DNA of 64,000 nt from Rhizobium sp. Root1212 (GCF_001424985.1 NZ_LMDA01000001.1:877599-941598); one strand, 5' to 3'. Positions 25,375 to 34,098 are shown, counted from the first letter of the stretch. Notes: generated from the letters alone by a model not told the origin. A program made the numbers and translations.

Positions 25375-26544
25375 ATGAATGCAAATGTGAATCTGACCAA
25401 CGCCATTCCCGAACTCGTCGATATCCGCCACGAGTTGCACGCCCATCCCGAACTCGGCCTTTCGGAATTCCGCACCTCGGAATTCCTCGTCGGCAAGCTG
25501 GAGGCGCTGGGCTATACGGTCACCAAGGGCTTTGCCACCACCGGCCTCGTCGCCACCCTCAAGAACGGTACCAGCAAGCGCACCATCGGCATCCGTGCCG
25601 ATATCGATGCCCTGCCGATCCACGAGGAAACCGGCCTGCCCTATGCCTCGAAGACGCCCGGCCTGATGCACGCCTGCGGCCATGATGGCCACACGACCAT
25701 GCTGCTGGGTGCCGCCCGCGCGATTGCCGAACGCAAGAATTTCGACGGCACCGTGCATCTGATCTTCCAGCCGGCCGAAGAGAATTTCGGTGGCGCCAAG
25801 CTGATGATCGATGACGGGCTGTTCGACCAGTTCCCCTGCGATGCCGTCTTTGCGCTTCACAACGAGCCCGGCCTGCCCTTCGGACAGTTTGCGCTGCGCG
25901 AAGGTCCGATCATGGCGGCGGTCGATGAAGCCCGCATCACCGTGCACGGCCGCGGCGGCCATGGGGCCGAACCGCAGGAAACCGCAGACCCGATCGTCTG
26001 CGGCGCCTCGATCGTCATGGCGCTGCAATCGATCGTCTCGCGCAACATCCATCCGATGGACCCGACTGTCGTGACGGTCGGCTCGTTCCACAGCGGCTCG
26101 GCCAGCAACATCATTCCCGAGCGCGCCGAGATCGTCGTCGGCATCCGCTCCTTCGACCCGAAGGTGCGCGACGAACTGGAGCGGCGCATTCGCCTTATCG
26201 CCGAAAACCAGGCGGAAAGCTTTGGCATGACCGCGACGGTCGATTACCTGCGCAGCTACAACGCGACCATCAACCACAAGGCGGAGACGGATTTCGTGCG
26301 CGATCTCGCCATCCGTTTCGCAGGGCCCGAAAACGTCGTCGATCTGGAGCGTCCGTTCATGGGCAGCGAGGATTTCGCCTATATGCTCGACGGCCGCCCC
26401 GGCACCTATTTCTTCCTCGGCTCGCGCGTGACCGGTGAGGAAAAGCCGCTGCATCATCCCGGCTACAACTTCAACGACGATCTCCTGCCGATCGGCGCCG
26501 CCTTCTGGACCGAACTGGCGGAAACCTATCTGAAGCCTGAATAA
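25375..26544 (+). CDS. M20D-family amidohydrolase / N-acyl-amino-acid deacylase (hippurate-hydrolase-like)
   Basis: 389 residues starting at the ATG just after the permease stop. It has M20D metallohydrolase ligands: the HACGHDGH motif (C101, H103), the acid pair in FQPAEENFGG (about E135-E136), a central dimerisation domain (GRGGHGAEPQ) and a late metal ligand region in MGSEDFAYML. The family hydrolyses N-acyl-amino acids, hippurate or indole-acetyl-amino acids. Encoded with an importer for basic amino acids and opposite aruHI, it may deacylate an imported N-acylated arginine or ornithine in the cytoplasm. The substrate is inference. Confidence 0.88.
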   Translation: MNANVNLTNAIPELVDIRHELHAHPELGLSEFRTSEFLVGKLEALGYTVTKGFATTGLVATLKNGTSKRTIGIRADIDALPIHEETGLPYASKTPGLMHACGHDGHTTMLLGAARAIAERKNFDGTVHLIFQPAEENFGGAKLMIDDGLFDQFPCDAVFALHNEPGLPFGQFALREGPIMAAVDEARITVHGRGGHGAEPQETADPIVCGASIVMALQSIVSRNIHPMDPTVVTVGSFHSGSASNIIPERAEIVVGIRSFDPKVRDELERRIRLIAENQAESFGMTATVDYLRSYNATINHKAETDFVRDLAIRFAGPENVVDLERPFMGSEDFAYMLDGRPGTYFFLGSRVTGEEKPLHHPGYNFNDDLLPIGAAFWTELAETYLKPE

Positions 26545-26551
26545 AAAAAGA

Positions 26552-26577
26552 GCCGCAGGAAGGGACATTCCTGCGGC
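26552..26577 (-). terminator. Hairpin terminator between convergent genes
   Basis: A perfect 10-bp inverted repeat (GCCGCAGGAA / TTCCTGCGGC, 6-bp loop) has an A-run on its plus-strand left side. It is therefore followed by U residues in the minus-strand transcript from the downstream gene. It may also end the importer operon. Confidence 0.8.
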
Positions 26578-26667
26578 CAGTCGGGACAGTTCAGGCAAAT
26601 TCGTCCTGAGGCAGGCTTGCCTCGGGTCATCTCAGGGGCCGCCGATGTGCGGCCCGCAATCGTCAGT

Positions 26668-27237
26668 CTATTCGAAGAAGCTGAAGGCTTCCGCCGAGGC
26701 GAAGCCGTAGCCGCTGTCGCGGCGCTTCACGATATCCGACGTATAGTGATCGAGAATCATCTCGCCCTGCGAGGTGGCGACGATCAGCACGGAATGGCGG
26801 CGGCCTTCGTCATTGCTGACGGTCGCAAGCGTCAGTGTCGCAGCCGGCAGGCCAGCCTTGATCAAAAGGCGGCGCTTCATCATCGCGTGATCTTCACCAC
26901 CGGTCGACATCGCCGTCAGCGACAGAAACTCGCGGCGAGCGCGGATCTCAGGCATTTGACGGTTCACGGAGCGATTGACGGAAGCCAGCTGGGTGCGCAG
27001 CTTGTTGGTGAGGGCGACGGTGCGGGCGCGTTCTGCGCCACAAACATCGGCATATTCGAGGCAGAAGAGCTGGCGCGAGAAGGCCGCGCGCTCGCTGAGG
27101 CCGGCAGCGGCCATCTGCATTGGAATGCCGGCGGCGACCGAGCGGGCTGCGGAAGAAATGGTCATGGCATCGGCGGGGCCGGCCGTTGCAAGGCCCATGG
27201 CGATCGCGGTCGCGACCGAAAAAACTTTGCTCAACAT
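26668..27237 (-). CDS. BTLCP-family (transglutaminase-like cysteine protease) protein lacking the catalytic cysteine
   Basis: 189 residues with a signal peptide (about 1-24, ending PADA). The remainder follows the bacterial transglutaminase-like cysteine proteinase family: FC..YADVCGAER (C59, C66), VNRSVNRQMPE, and HSVLIV with the family His (H148) and ILDH with the Asp (D163). The family active site reads GDCEDY; here the matching segment is TGGEDHAMMKRR, with glycine at position 114 instead of Cys. The other two triad members are retained. It is probably a secreted non-proteolytic relative; function unknown. A terminator follows 90 bp downstream. Confidence 0.78.
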   Translation of the reverse strand: MLSKVFSVATAIAMGLATAGPADAMTISSAARSVAAGIPMQMAAAGLSERAAFSRQLFCLEYADVCGAERARTVALTNKLRTQLASVNRSVNRQMPEIRARREFLSLTAMSTGGEDHAMMKRRLLIKAGLPAATLTLATVSNDEGRRHSVLIVATSQGEMILDHYTSDIVKRRDSGYGFASAEAFSFFE

Positions 27238-27519
27238 GATACTGTCCCTGTTTTGCCCGGCGTCTCGCCCCTGTCCGGGTGGCGTCGGATTTGTTTTTCG
27301 GGTTCATCCCGAGGGAGGAAGTGCTTCATGCCGCAAAACCGTTGCCGGTTTCGTTCCTGTGATCTGGACATTAGCCCACACAGTTTAGAGGCCGCTTAAG
27401 CCGATACCGACAATTTTACACAATCGGCATTTTTAAGAAAATCAGACTCAAACAACCGTCAAACTCGATGAAAATGCGAGCAAAGCCTCGCTCAAGCTTA
27501 CCGGCCTAGGGTTCTCTCA

Positions 27520-27597
27520 CACCCCGGCAAACAATGGCTTCATGCCGGAGACAGGACCGCACCCTCCTCCCGATGAAGCTACTTGTTTGCCGGGGTG
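27520..27597. repeat. Perfect 15-bp inverted repeat in a 500-bp intergenic region
   Basis: CACCCCGGCAAACAA (27520-27534) is matched exactly by TTGTTTGCCGGGGTG (27583-27597), with 48 bp between. It sits 148 bp upstream of a glycosyltransferase gene, in the 27238-27744 gap where no gene was found. A related CCCGGCAAACCGACCGG block follows at about 27708. It may be a structured leader, regulator-binding loop or remnant repeat. Confidence 0.55.
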
Positions 27598-27744
27598 ACC
27601 AGTGCCGCGAACGGGGCCACCGCCCGAAAACCGCAGGCGATATCCTGGGCGCGGCCGGGATAGGGGACGACCCGACCGGCCGTGACGCAACGACGATTTT
27701 CGCGTGACCCGGCAAACCGACCGGACACGCGCTGGAGACCGGTC

Positions 27745-28827
27745 ATGACACGACTTTCGATCTGCATTCCGCTGGAGGCCGGCTCAGCCGACCCGTCCTT
27801 GCTGGTCGCCGCCCTGCTTTCCGACGCAAAGGCGAATATCGAGATCGTACTCGCCGGCCCTCACTCCTCCGTCGAGAAGACCGACAGCCGCATCCGGCGC
27901 GTCACCACCGATGCCGACATTTCCCGGCAGGCCCTCTGGCGGGAGGCGATCGCGGCTGCGACCGGAGACTGGGTGACGCTCGTCAACGCCGGCGACATGA
28001 TCGAGCCCGATCTCGTTGACATGGTCGACTATCTCGAACGCAGCTCGCCGCAGACCGACGCGCTCGCCTGGACGGTGCTGCAGATCGACCGCGCGGCCGA
28101 GCCCGGCAAGGCCGCCTCCATCGCCCTCCCCACCCGCTATCACATCGACCGCTTCGACAAGACGGCGATGCTGATGGCCTTCTTCTACTGGAAGGGTAGC
28201 CTCAACGTTCCGAAAATGCCCTTCGGCGTGCATCATGCCGCCATCCGCCGTTCGGTCGTCGATGCCATTCTGGCCGTGCCCGCACCGCAATCCTGGTCGA
28301 CGCCGCTCCCCCAATACGAATGGGCGGCCAAGACGCTGATTTTCGCGGAAGAACTTGCCTTCTGCAGCCGGCCGCTCTCGGTGCTGAATATCTCCGGCTA
28401 TGTCGCGCCCGCGGTTGCTGCAGTGCCGGGCGATTTCCCCTTCCATGCCGGGCTCGGCCTGACGGGTGCGGTAGCCGAGGTGCAGTTCCAGGTGCTGCGC
28501 GACCTCGGCAACGAATGGGGCGGCGGCTCGGATGATTTCGTGCGCGCCTGCGCCATCGATTGCCTGCTGGAGCAGGATTTCGACAGCTTTCGCAGGAAGG
28601 GCAACGGCTATTTCGCAGCACTCCAGCGCTTCGAGGACGGCCGGCTGGCGGCCCGTTTCCGGCCGCAATATGCCGAGGTCAAAGCGGACCAGCGCCGTGG
28701 CCTGCAGGACAAAGCACTGCTCGTCGATCGCTTCATCGGCGGCGCGCAGACGGCGCCCGAATTCTACGATGTCGTGAAAAGCATGATGCCGTCCGTGCAC
28801 ATCATCTGCGCTGGCGCTACGCAATGA
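27745..28827 (+). CDS. Family 2-like glycosyltransferase
   Basis: About 360 residues from the ATG at 27745 (the frame stays open upstream without a good ribosome-binding site). The N-terminal domain has the GT2 start LSICIPLEAGS, a conserved GDWVTLVNAGDMIEPD stretch in the place of the DxD-containing loop, and a C-terminal helical part. The usual DxD is weak (NAGD), so donor use cannot be predicted. It heads a plus-strand surface-sugar operon followed by an epimerase and a CmcI-like methyltransferase. Confidence 0.7.
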   Translation: MTRLSICIPLEAGSADPSLLVAALLSDAKANIEIVLAGPHSSVEKTDSRIRRVTTDADISRQALWREAIAAATGDWVTLVNAGDMIEPDLVDMVDYLERSSPQTDALAWTVLQIDRAAEPGKAASIALPTRYHIDRFDKTAMLMAFFYWKGSLNVPKMPFGVHHAAIRRSVVDAILAVPAPQSWSTPLPQYEWAAKTLIFAEELAFCSRPLSVLNISGYVAPAVAAVPGDFPFHAGLGLTGAVAEVQFQVLRDLGNEWGGGSDDFVRACAIDCLLEQDFDSFRRKGNGYFAALQRFEDGRLAARFRPQYAEVKADQRRGLQDKALLVDRFIGGAQTAPEFYDVVKSMMPSVHIICAGATQ

Positions 28828-28852
28828 CCGGCGGCTTTCCGGGGTCGATGCG

Positions 28853-29698
28853 GTGAAGGTCGCTGTCACCGGCGCATCCGGCTTCATCGGCAGGCATGTG
28901 CTCACCGCTCTCGCACGCCGCACGGATACGATAACAGCGTTTTCCCGCCATACCGGCCATGCCCCCCTACCCGGCGTGCGCTGGAAGATGCTCGACATGG
29001 CCAATCGCGCCAATCCCTTCGAAGCTATGGGGCAACCGGATGTACTCATCCATCTCGCCTGGGACGGCCTGCCGAACTACCGCTCCCCTCACCATGTCGA
29101 GACCGAACTGCCCCGGCAATTCAGCTTCCTGAAGCGCGCCGTCGAGGGCGGGCTGCGCTCGCTTTTCATCTCGGGCACCTGCTTCGAATACGGCATGCAG
29201 TCGGGCGCACTGAACGAGACTGCCGCCTGCCTGCCGGACAACCCCTACGGCCTTGCCAAGCATGCCCTGCAGCGGCAGCTTTCCCAGCTACGGCAAACCC
29301 TGCCCTTCGCGCTGACCTGGGGGCGGCTCTTTTACATGTACGGCCCCGGCCAGAACCCGAAATCGCTCTGGCCGCTGTTTCAGGATGCCCACCAGCGCGG
29401 CGCGGCAGTCTTCGATATGTCCGGCGGTGCGCAATTGCGCGACTTTCTGGCAGTCGAGACACTGGCGGAGCTGATCGTTTCGTTGGCGCTTGATCATCCC
29501 GATTCCGGCATCGTCAACATCTCGTCGGGCAAGCCGGTCGCGGTGCGCGATCTCGTGGCAGGATGGGCGAAGGCTCTGGGCTGGGATGTGCATCTCAACC
29601 TCGGCCACTATCCCTATCCCGATTACGAACCGATGGAATTCTGGGGCGACACGACGAAGCTCCGCCAACTTCTAGAGCCGGCCCGCAAGGCCGGCTGA
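28853..29698 (+). CDS. NAD(P)-dependent sugar epimerase/dehydratase
   Basis: 281 residues of the extended SDR family. It has a GASGFIG nucleotide-binding motif near the N-terminus, the LIHLAWDG segment, an FEYG motif in place of Ser/Thr, and the catalytic YGLAKH (Y-x3-K). The start is a GTG at 28853. It probably reduces or epimerises a nucleotide sugar for the surface polysaccharide made by its neighbours. A tiny ATG frame overlapping the preceding stop ends just before this start and may couple translation. Confidence 0.8.
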   Translation: MKVAVTGASGFIGRHVLTALARRTDTITAFSRHTGHAPLPGVRWKMLDMANRANPFEAMGQPDVLIHLAWDGLPNYRSPHHVETELPRQFSFLKRAVEGGLRSLFISGTCFEYGMQSGALNETAACLPDNPYGLAKHALQRQLSQLRQTLPFALTWGRLFYMYGPGQNPKSLWPLFQDAHQRGAAVFDMSGGAQLRDFLAVETLAELIVSLALDHPDSGIVNISSGKPVAVRDLVAGWAKALGWDVHLNLGHYPYPDYEPMEFWGDTTKLRQLLEPARKAG

Positions 29699-29725
29699 TC
29701 CGAAATCCCAGTGAAAGCAAAACCA

Positions 29726-30445
29726 ATGGCTTCAGACACCATCTCCAGCGATACGACCGAGGATATGCGCGCCGCCGCCCATAGCTTCATGACCGCCTCC
29801 GTCGCGCCCAAATATTCCTACAATTTCTCCTGGCTCGGCCGGCCGATCATCCAGTATCCGCAGGATATCGTCGCTATGCAGGAACTGATCTGGAAGACCC
29901 AGCCGGACCTCATCATCGAAACCGGCATCGCCCATGGCGGCTCGCTGATCTTCTCCGCCTCGATGCTGGAGCTGAACGCGATCTGCGGCGGCAATCCGGA
30001 GGCTTCGGTGCTCGGCATTGATATCGACATCCGCGCCCATAACCGCGTCGAGATCGAGAAGCATCCGCTCTATCGGCGCATCGCCATGATCGAGGGCTCC
30101 TCGATCGATCCGGCCGTGATCGAGCAGGTGCGCGCGGCGGCGAAGGACAAGAAGTCCGTACTGGTATGCCTCGATTCCAATCACACCCACGATCATGTGC
30201 TTGCGGAGTTGGAAGCCTATGGTGACCTCGTGACCGTTTCGAGCTATTGCGTCGTTTTCGACACCTTCATCGAAGACGTACCGGCCGGCAGCTATCCCGA
30301 CCGCCCCTGGGACAAGGGCGCCAACCCGAAGACCGCCGTCCACGAATGGCTGAAATCCCACCCGGAATTCGAGATCGACATGTCGATCGACGAAAGGCTG
30401 CTGATTTCGGTGGCGCCGCATGGCTACCTGAAGCGCATGCGGTAA
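29726..30445 (+). CDS. CmcI/rhamnosyl-O-methyltransferase-type protein (cephalosporin hydroxylase family)
   Basis: About 239 residues. The family pattern is clear: YNFSWLGRPIIQYPQDI near the N-terminus, ETGIAHGGSL as the SAM-binding glycine motif, GIDIDIRAHNR, and CLDSNHTHDHV. Despite its name the family includes SAM-dependent sugar O-methyltransferases, common in rhizobial polysaccharide loci. Here it likely methylates a sugar residue of the surface glycan. The ATG at 29726 was preferred to the in-frame GTG 15 bp upstream. A strong terminator follows. Confidence 0.8.
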   Translation: MASDTISSDTTEDMRAAAHSFMTASVAPKYSYNFSWLGRPIIQYPQDIVAMQELIWKTQPDLIIETGIAHGGSLIFSASMLELNAICGGNPEASVLGIDIDIRAHNRVEIEKHPLYRRIAMIEGSSIDPAVIEQVRAAAKDKKSVLVCLDSNHTHDHVLAELEAYGDLVTVSSYCVVFDTFIEDVPAGSYPDRPWDKGANPKTAVHEWLKSHPEFEIDMSIDERLLISVAPHGYLKRMR

Positions 30446-30464
30446 GGCCGCACAGCCATTATCA

Positions 30465-30496
30465 CAAAAAAGGGGCGCTTTCGGCGCCCCTTTTTT
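30465..30496. terminator. Bidirectional terminator between convergent surface-sugar genes
   Basis: The stem GGGGCGC / GCGCCCC with a TTTCG loop is flanked by A6 on the left and T6 on the right. It lies between the ends of two convergent genes and can stop transcription from both sides. Confidence 0.9.
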
Positions 30497-30499
30497 GTA

Positions 30500-31711
30500 T
30501 CAGGCAATGGCCTTTTGCAGGATGGCCTTGTGCTGCACCCCCGAGATCGGCACGAGGAAATGCTGGACGACATGCAGAAGCTCGGCCGGGGTACGCACAC
30601 CGGCGATGTCTTCGTCGATATACAGCATCTCGTTGCGCAGCCCGAAATACAGTCGGGTCTTCGGCTCCTTGAAGACGGGATCGAAATGCGGCAGGTAGCG
30701 GCCGCCGTGCCAGTTTTCGAGCGCACGCCGGTAGCCGGCCGCAATCAGCTCGAAATTCTCCCGGTCACGGGCGATGGAGCAATTTCGGGCGCAGGCGCGG
30801 GCGAAATTCTTTTCCCAGCCAACCGGCGCTTTCTGGCCATAGGTATATTTGAACCACTGCTGGCAAAGCCCGATCGCCGCGGTATTGCCGAGAAAAAAGG
30901 GAAACGGGAAATCCTTCATATAGGCATCGTCATCGATGCTGCGGCCGATATCGGCCATGAACTGATCGTACATGGCCTGCAGGTCCGCCGCCGTCGAAAT
31001 GCGGCCGGAATTGCTCTGCGCACACGAGCCGAGCACCGAGAACGGTCGCTCGACATAGATAAAGGTATCGGCGGTCGCGAGCAGCTTGCAGCTGTTTTCG
31101 AAATCGACGACCGGATGCTCGAAATAGCGGCCGTTGAACTTCATCCGGATCTTTTCCATCATCCGGCGCGAGACGGCGCCGTGATAAATCGAAAACAGGT
31201 TGTTCGGCGTGGCCGCATCGTTGGTCCAGTTGTAGAACTGGGTGCGCAGGACGTCCTTGTCGACCTTGAAATAGGTCGCACCCATGGGAACCGGGACGGT
31301 GGATTTGCGCGGGCGATTGTCCGGCCAGTGATAGGAGAGGCGCGACCAGGCGATGATATCGACCTGCGGCTCGCTGATCTTGATATCGGCGATCAGATCG
31401 ATCACGTCGATATCGACATAGTCGTCATCGCCGATGACGCAGATGAACTCGCCGGTCGCGGCCTTCAGGCAGCGCTCCCAATTGTCCACCATCGAGAAGA
31501 CCCGTTCTTCCGAGGCAATGAACGTCACCCTGGGATCGCCGGCCACGTCCTTCATGAAATCGTTCATGATCGACGGATCGTCGGAATTGTCGGCGAAGAC
31601 GAACTGGACGTCCGTGCGCAGATTGGCCAGCAGGCTCCGGATGGTTTCCTGGAAATAGCGCTGGCGGTTGCGCGACGGCACGCAAACCGTCAGTTTCGGC
31701 TGGGGGAACAT
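30500..31711 (-). CDS. Family 2 glycosyltransferase
   Basis: About 403 residues from the ATG at 31711 with GGAGAG upstream; the longer frame runs into a repeat. The N-terminal GT-A domain shows LTVCVPSRNR, VFADNSDD and the metal-binding GDDDYVDID. The C-terminal half is a long helical region with a conserved FPFFLGNTAAIGL stretch. It most likely adds a sugar to a lipid-linked surface polysaccharide or O-antigen. It is transcribed alone, convergent with the CmcI-like gene and divergent from the chorismate mutase gene. Confidence 0.83.
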   Translation of the reverse strand: MFPQPKLTVCVPSRNRQRYFQETIRSLLANLRTDVQFVFADNSDDPSIMNDFMKDVAGDPRVTFIASEERVFSMVDNWERCLKAATGEFICVIGDDDYVDIDVIDLIADIKISEPQVDIIAWSRLSYHWPDNRPRKSTVPVPMGATYFKVDKDVLRTQFYNWTNDAATPNNLFSIYHGAVSRRMMEKIRMKFNGRYFEHPVVDFENSCKLLATADTFIYVERPFSVLGSCAQSNSGRISTAADLQAMYDQFMADIGRSIDDDAYMKDFPFPFFLGNTAAIGLCQQWFKYTYGQKAPVGWEKNFARACARNCSIARDRENFELIAAGYRRALENWHGGRYLPHFDPVFKEPKTRLYFGLRNEMLYIDEDIAGVRTPAELLHVVQHFLVPISGVQHKAILQKAIA

Positions 31712-31770
31712 GCAATCTCTCCGTTTGCGACACCGTAGCGCCAAGGCCTTTCCCGAAGCTTGTTCGGGGT

Positions 31771-31830
31771 CTTTTTGTTTTCGTTTGCCTTTTCGGGAAA
31801 ACCGGTTCCCACTTTTCCCTGACAAACTCC
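31771..31830 (+). repeat. Dispersed rhizobial repeat, copy 1 (with inverted partner at 36105-36165)
   Basis: A block of about 57 bp running through GTTTTCGTTTG, TTTTCGGGAAAACCGGTTCCCAC (abridged) and CAAACTC is nearly identical to the reverse complement of the sequence at 36105-36165. Only a few positions differ. The GGGAAAACCGGTT core is itself partly palindromic. Confidence 0.8.
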
Positions 31831-31923
31831 AGACCTTTCCAGAACGGGAGAGGCTTGATAAGCAGCGTAGCCGAAGGCGGGCCGCGCCCTGCGCCGCACG
31901 CCTCGTGAAAGTCGGAGACCAGC

Positions 31924-32232
31924 ATGCCCAAGACCCCGGAAAACTGCCTTTCGATGACGGACATCCGTGCCGAAATCGACCGTGTGGACAAGGAGTTGAT
32001 GCAGCTTTTCCGGCAGCGCTTCGGCTATATCGACCGCGCCGCCGAGATCAAGAAGGAAGCCGGCCTCAAGGCCGACATCCCCGTGCGCGTCGATGAAGTG
32101 CGCCGCAACGCGCGCGCCAATGCGGAAGCCGCCGGGCTCGATCCCGATTTCTACGAGGACATCTGGGCTCGGCTGATCCGCCATTCGATCGTCCGGGAAA
32201 AGGTCTATCTCGGCGAAAGCGACGACGAATAG
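31924..32232 (+). CDS. Chorismate mutase, AroQ type (monofunctional)
   Basis: 102 residues, all-helical AroQ fold: IRAEIDRVDKELMQLFRQR, then RAAEIKKEAG, the conserved Arg pair in PVRVDEVRRN, and a C-terminal IRHSIVREK helix. It converts chorismate to prephenate for phenylalanine and tyrosine synthesis. It could start at the internal ATG at 31954. Standing alone among sugar genes, it is a housekeeping gene interrupting the surface-sugar region. A PchB-like isochorismate lyase is a less likely alternative. Confidence 0.85.
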   Translation: MPKTPENCLSMTDIRAEIDRVDKELMQLFRQRFGYIDRAAEIKKEAGLKADIPVRVDEVRRNARANAEAAGLDPDFYEDIWARLIRHSIVREKVYLGESDDE

Positions 32233-32308
32233 GCCGTTCAGCCGGCCTTGGTGGCGGCCGGCTTCGGGACTTGTGCCTCAGTCGGCGCGCTTGCAAGCGG
32301 CGCGGCGA

Positions 32309-33538
32309 TCAGGGATGCACCGTCAGCGTCGGCACCGCCGTCACGAACTTTCCACCCCAGTCGCTGATATAGGAAAGCTGCCGTCTGATCTCGTCCTGAA
32401 GGTTCCATGGCAGAATAACTACCCTTTCCGGTTTTTCGGTTCTGAGCACGTCTTCGGTGACCACAGGGATGCGGCTGCCGGGCAGAAGAGTGCCCTGCTT
32501 GGCGGGGTTCTTGTCGACGACGAAGGCGAGCAGGTCCGACTTGACGCCCGCGAAATTCAACAGCGTGTTGCCCTTGGCCGCAGCGCCATAGGCGGCGACC
32601 TTGAGGCCGGCGCGGCGGCACTCGATGAGAAAGCTCAGGAAACCGTCACGCACATCCTCGGCGCGGGCCTGGAAGGCGGTGTAATAGGCATCCGTCAGCA
32701 CGCCCACCTCACGCTCGGCAGCAAGCGCTGCCGCCACAGCGGGCGCGATGTCCCGGCGTCGGGTATCGCTGCGCTGGGCGAAGACCCGCAAGCTGCCGCC
32801 ATGCCAGGGCGTGGTTTCGACGTCGAAAACGGTCAGGCCGTTTTTTTCGAAGATGCTGATAACGGCGATCAGCGACAGGTAGGAATAGTGTTCGTGATAG
32901 GCGGTATCGAACTGGTTTTCCCTGACCATATTGACGAGGTGCGGGAACTCGAAAGTCGCGACGCCATCCGGTTTCAGGATCGCGGTGAAACCGGCGACGA
33001 AGTCGTTGATATCAGGGACATGGGCGAGCACGTTGTTGGCGACCGTCAGATCTGCAGCGCGACCTTGCGCCGCAAGCCGCGCACCAAGCTCGGCGCCGAA
33101 GAAATCCTCGACGATCTCCAGCCCTTTTTCACGCGCAGCCGCCGCCGTGCTTGCCGTCGGCTCGATGCCGAGGCAGGGGATGTTGCGGGCCTTGGCGTAT
33201 TGCAGGAGGTAGCCGTCGTTGGCGGCGATCTCGACGATATGGGAGCTTACGGTGAGGCCGAAGCGCGCCTGCATGTCGGCGACGTAGGTTTCGGCATGCT
33301 TCAGCCACGAGGTGGAAAAAGAGCTGAAATAGGCATAGCTCGAGGAAAAGAAGGTTTCGCGGGCGGCGAAATCCTCCGTCTGAACCAGACGGCATTCGCG
33401 GCAGCAGCGGATGACCAGTGGATACCAGAGTTCCGGCTTGTGGCGCTCATCGAGCGGCACGTAGGAATTCGACGGTGGCGCGGTGCCGAGATCGAGGAAG
33501 GGCACCATATGCCCGGAGCCACAGTGACGGCACTTCAT
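32309..33538 (-). CDS. Sugar C-methyltransferase (TylCIII/NovU-type) with zinc site
   Basis: 409 residues, three-domain NDP-hexose C-methyltransferase family. An N-terminal zinc domain (CRHCGSGH near residues 3-10 and CCRECR near 45-50) precedes a SAM-binding Rossmann domain (EIAANDGYLL, GIEPTAS) and a C-terminal domain with YHEHYSYLSL and the WHGGSLRVFAQ motif. Family members add a methyl group to C3 of 4-keto-6-deoxy nucleotide sugars. Its start overlaps the rfbC-like stop (ATGA), so the substrate is probably the CDP-4-keto-6-deoxyhexose made by the upstream genes. Confidence 0.87.
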   Translation of the reverse strand: MKCRHCGSGHMVPFLDLGTAPPSNSYVPLDERHKPELWYPLVIRCCRECRLVQTEDFAARETFFSSSYAYFSSFSTSWLKHAETYVADMQARFGLTVSSHIVEIAANDGYLLQYAKARNIPCLGIEPTASTAAAAREKGLEIVEDFFGAELGARLAAQGRAADLTVANNVLAHVPDINDFVAGFTAILKPDGVATFEFPHLVNMVRENQFDTAYHEHYSYLSLIAVISIFEKNGLTVFDVETTPWHGGSLRVFAQRSDTRRRDIAPAVAAALAAEREVGVLTDAYYTAFQARAEDVRDGFLSFLIECRRAGLKVAAYGAAAKGNTLLNFAGVKSDLLAFVVDKNPAKQGTLLPGSRIPVVTEDVLRTEKPERVVILPWNLQDEIRRQLSYISDWGGKFVTAVPTLTVHP

Positions 33539-34098
33539 GCGGCCATCCCCAAATAATCCGGTGTCAGCAAAGGGTGGGCCGCATCACGCGCGGAAAGCCG
33601 CTGCACGGCGAGCGGCCAGCCGATGGCAAGCGCCGGGTCTTCCGGGTAAAGCCCGCCCTCGGCTTCCGCCGCGTAGGGCTCGGAATGGGCGTAAATCAGC
33701 CGGACATCATCCGTCAGCGCCTGAAAACCATGGGCAAAGCCCTTCGGGATGAGGAGCGAGGCATCGTTGTCTTCCGAAAGCTCGACGGCGAAATGCTGGA
33801 GGAAGGTGGGCGATCCCTCGCGCAAATCCACGGCGACATCGAGAATGCGGCCGCGGGTGCAGGTCACGAGCTTGATTTCGGCATGCGGTGGGCGCTGGAA
33901 ATGCAGGCCCCGTACCGTACCCTTGTGCACCGTGCCGGTTTCATTGAGCTGCCGCACCGGGCCATGCCAGCCATGTTCGGCAAGCTCATCCGGGCAGAAG
34001 AGGCGAGAGAGAAAACCGCGTTCGTCGGAAAGACGGCGGCGGCTCATCAGGATCAGGCCCGCAAGCGGCGTCTCCTGCCCTTCGAAACGTGATGTCAC
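33535..34098 (-). CDS. rfbC: RmlC/RfbC-type nucleotide-sugar 3,5-epimerase
   Basis: About 187 residues, cupin fold, with the conserved RGFLSRLFC start, QLNETGTVHKGTVRGLHFQ (containing the catalytic His), and IPKGFAHGFQAL. RfbC epimerises C3 and/or C5 of 4-keto-6-deoxy nucleotide sugars. The GTG start at 34098 overlaps the rfbG stop by 4 bp (GTGA). No RmlA, RmlB or RmlD genes are nearby and the preceding genes make CDP sugars, so this enzyme probably acts on a CDP-linked sugar, not dTDP-rhamnose. Confidence 0.87.
   Translation of the reverse strand: MTSRFEGQETPLAGLILMSRRRLSDERGFLSRLFCPDELAEHGWHGPVRQLNETGTVHKGTVRGLHFQRPPHAEIKLVTCTRGRILDVAVDLREGSPTFLQHFAVELSEDNDASLLIPKGFAHGFQALTDDVRLIYAHSEPYAAEAEGGLYPEDPALAIGWPLAVQRLSARDAAHPLLTPDYLGMAA

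Noticed and set aside
22020-26544. Opine (octopine/nopaline) catabolic island of a Ti plasmid
   Set aside because: The importer resembles the Occ/Noc type, but no opine oxidase genes and no LysR-type OccR/NocR are present, and surrounding genes are chromosomal; kept only as an alternative in the finding.
33535-34098. dTDP-rhamnose pathway
   Set aside because: Only an RmlC-like epimerase is present; no rmlA, rmlB or rmlD. The adjacent genes act on CDP-glucose.
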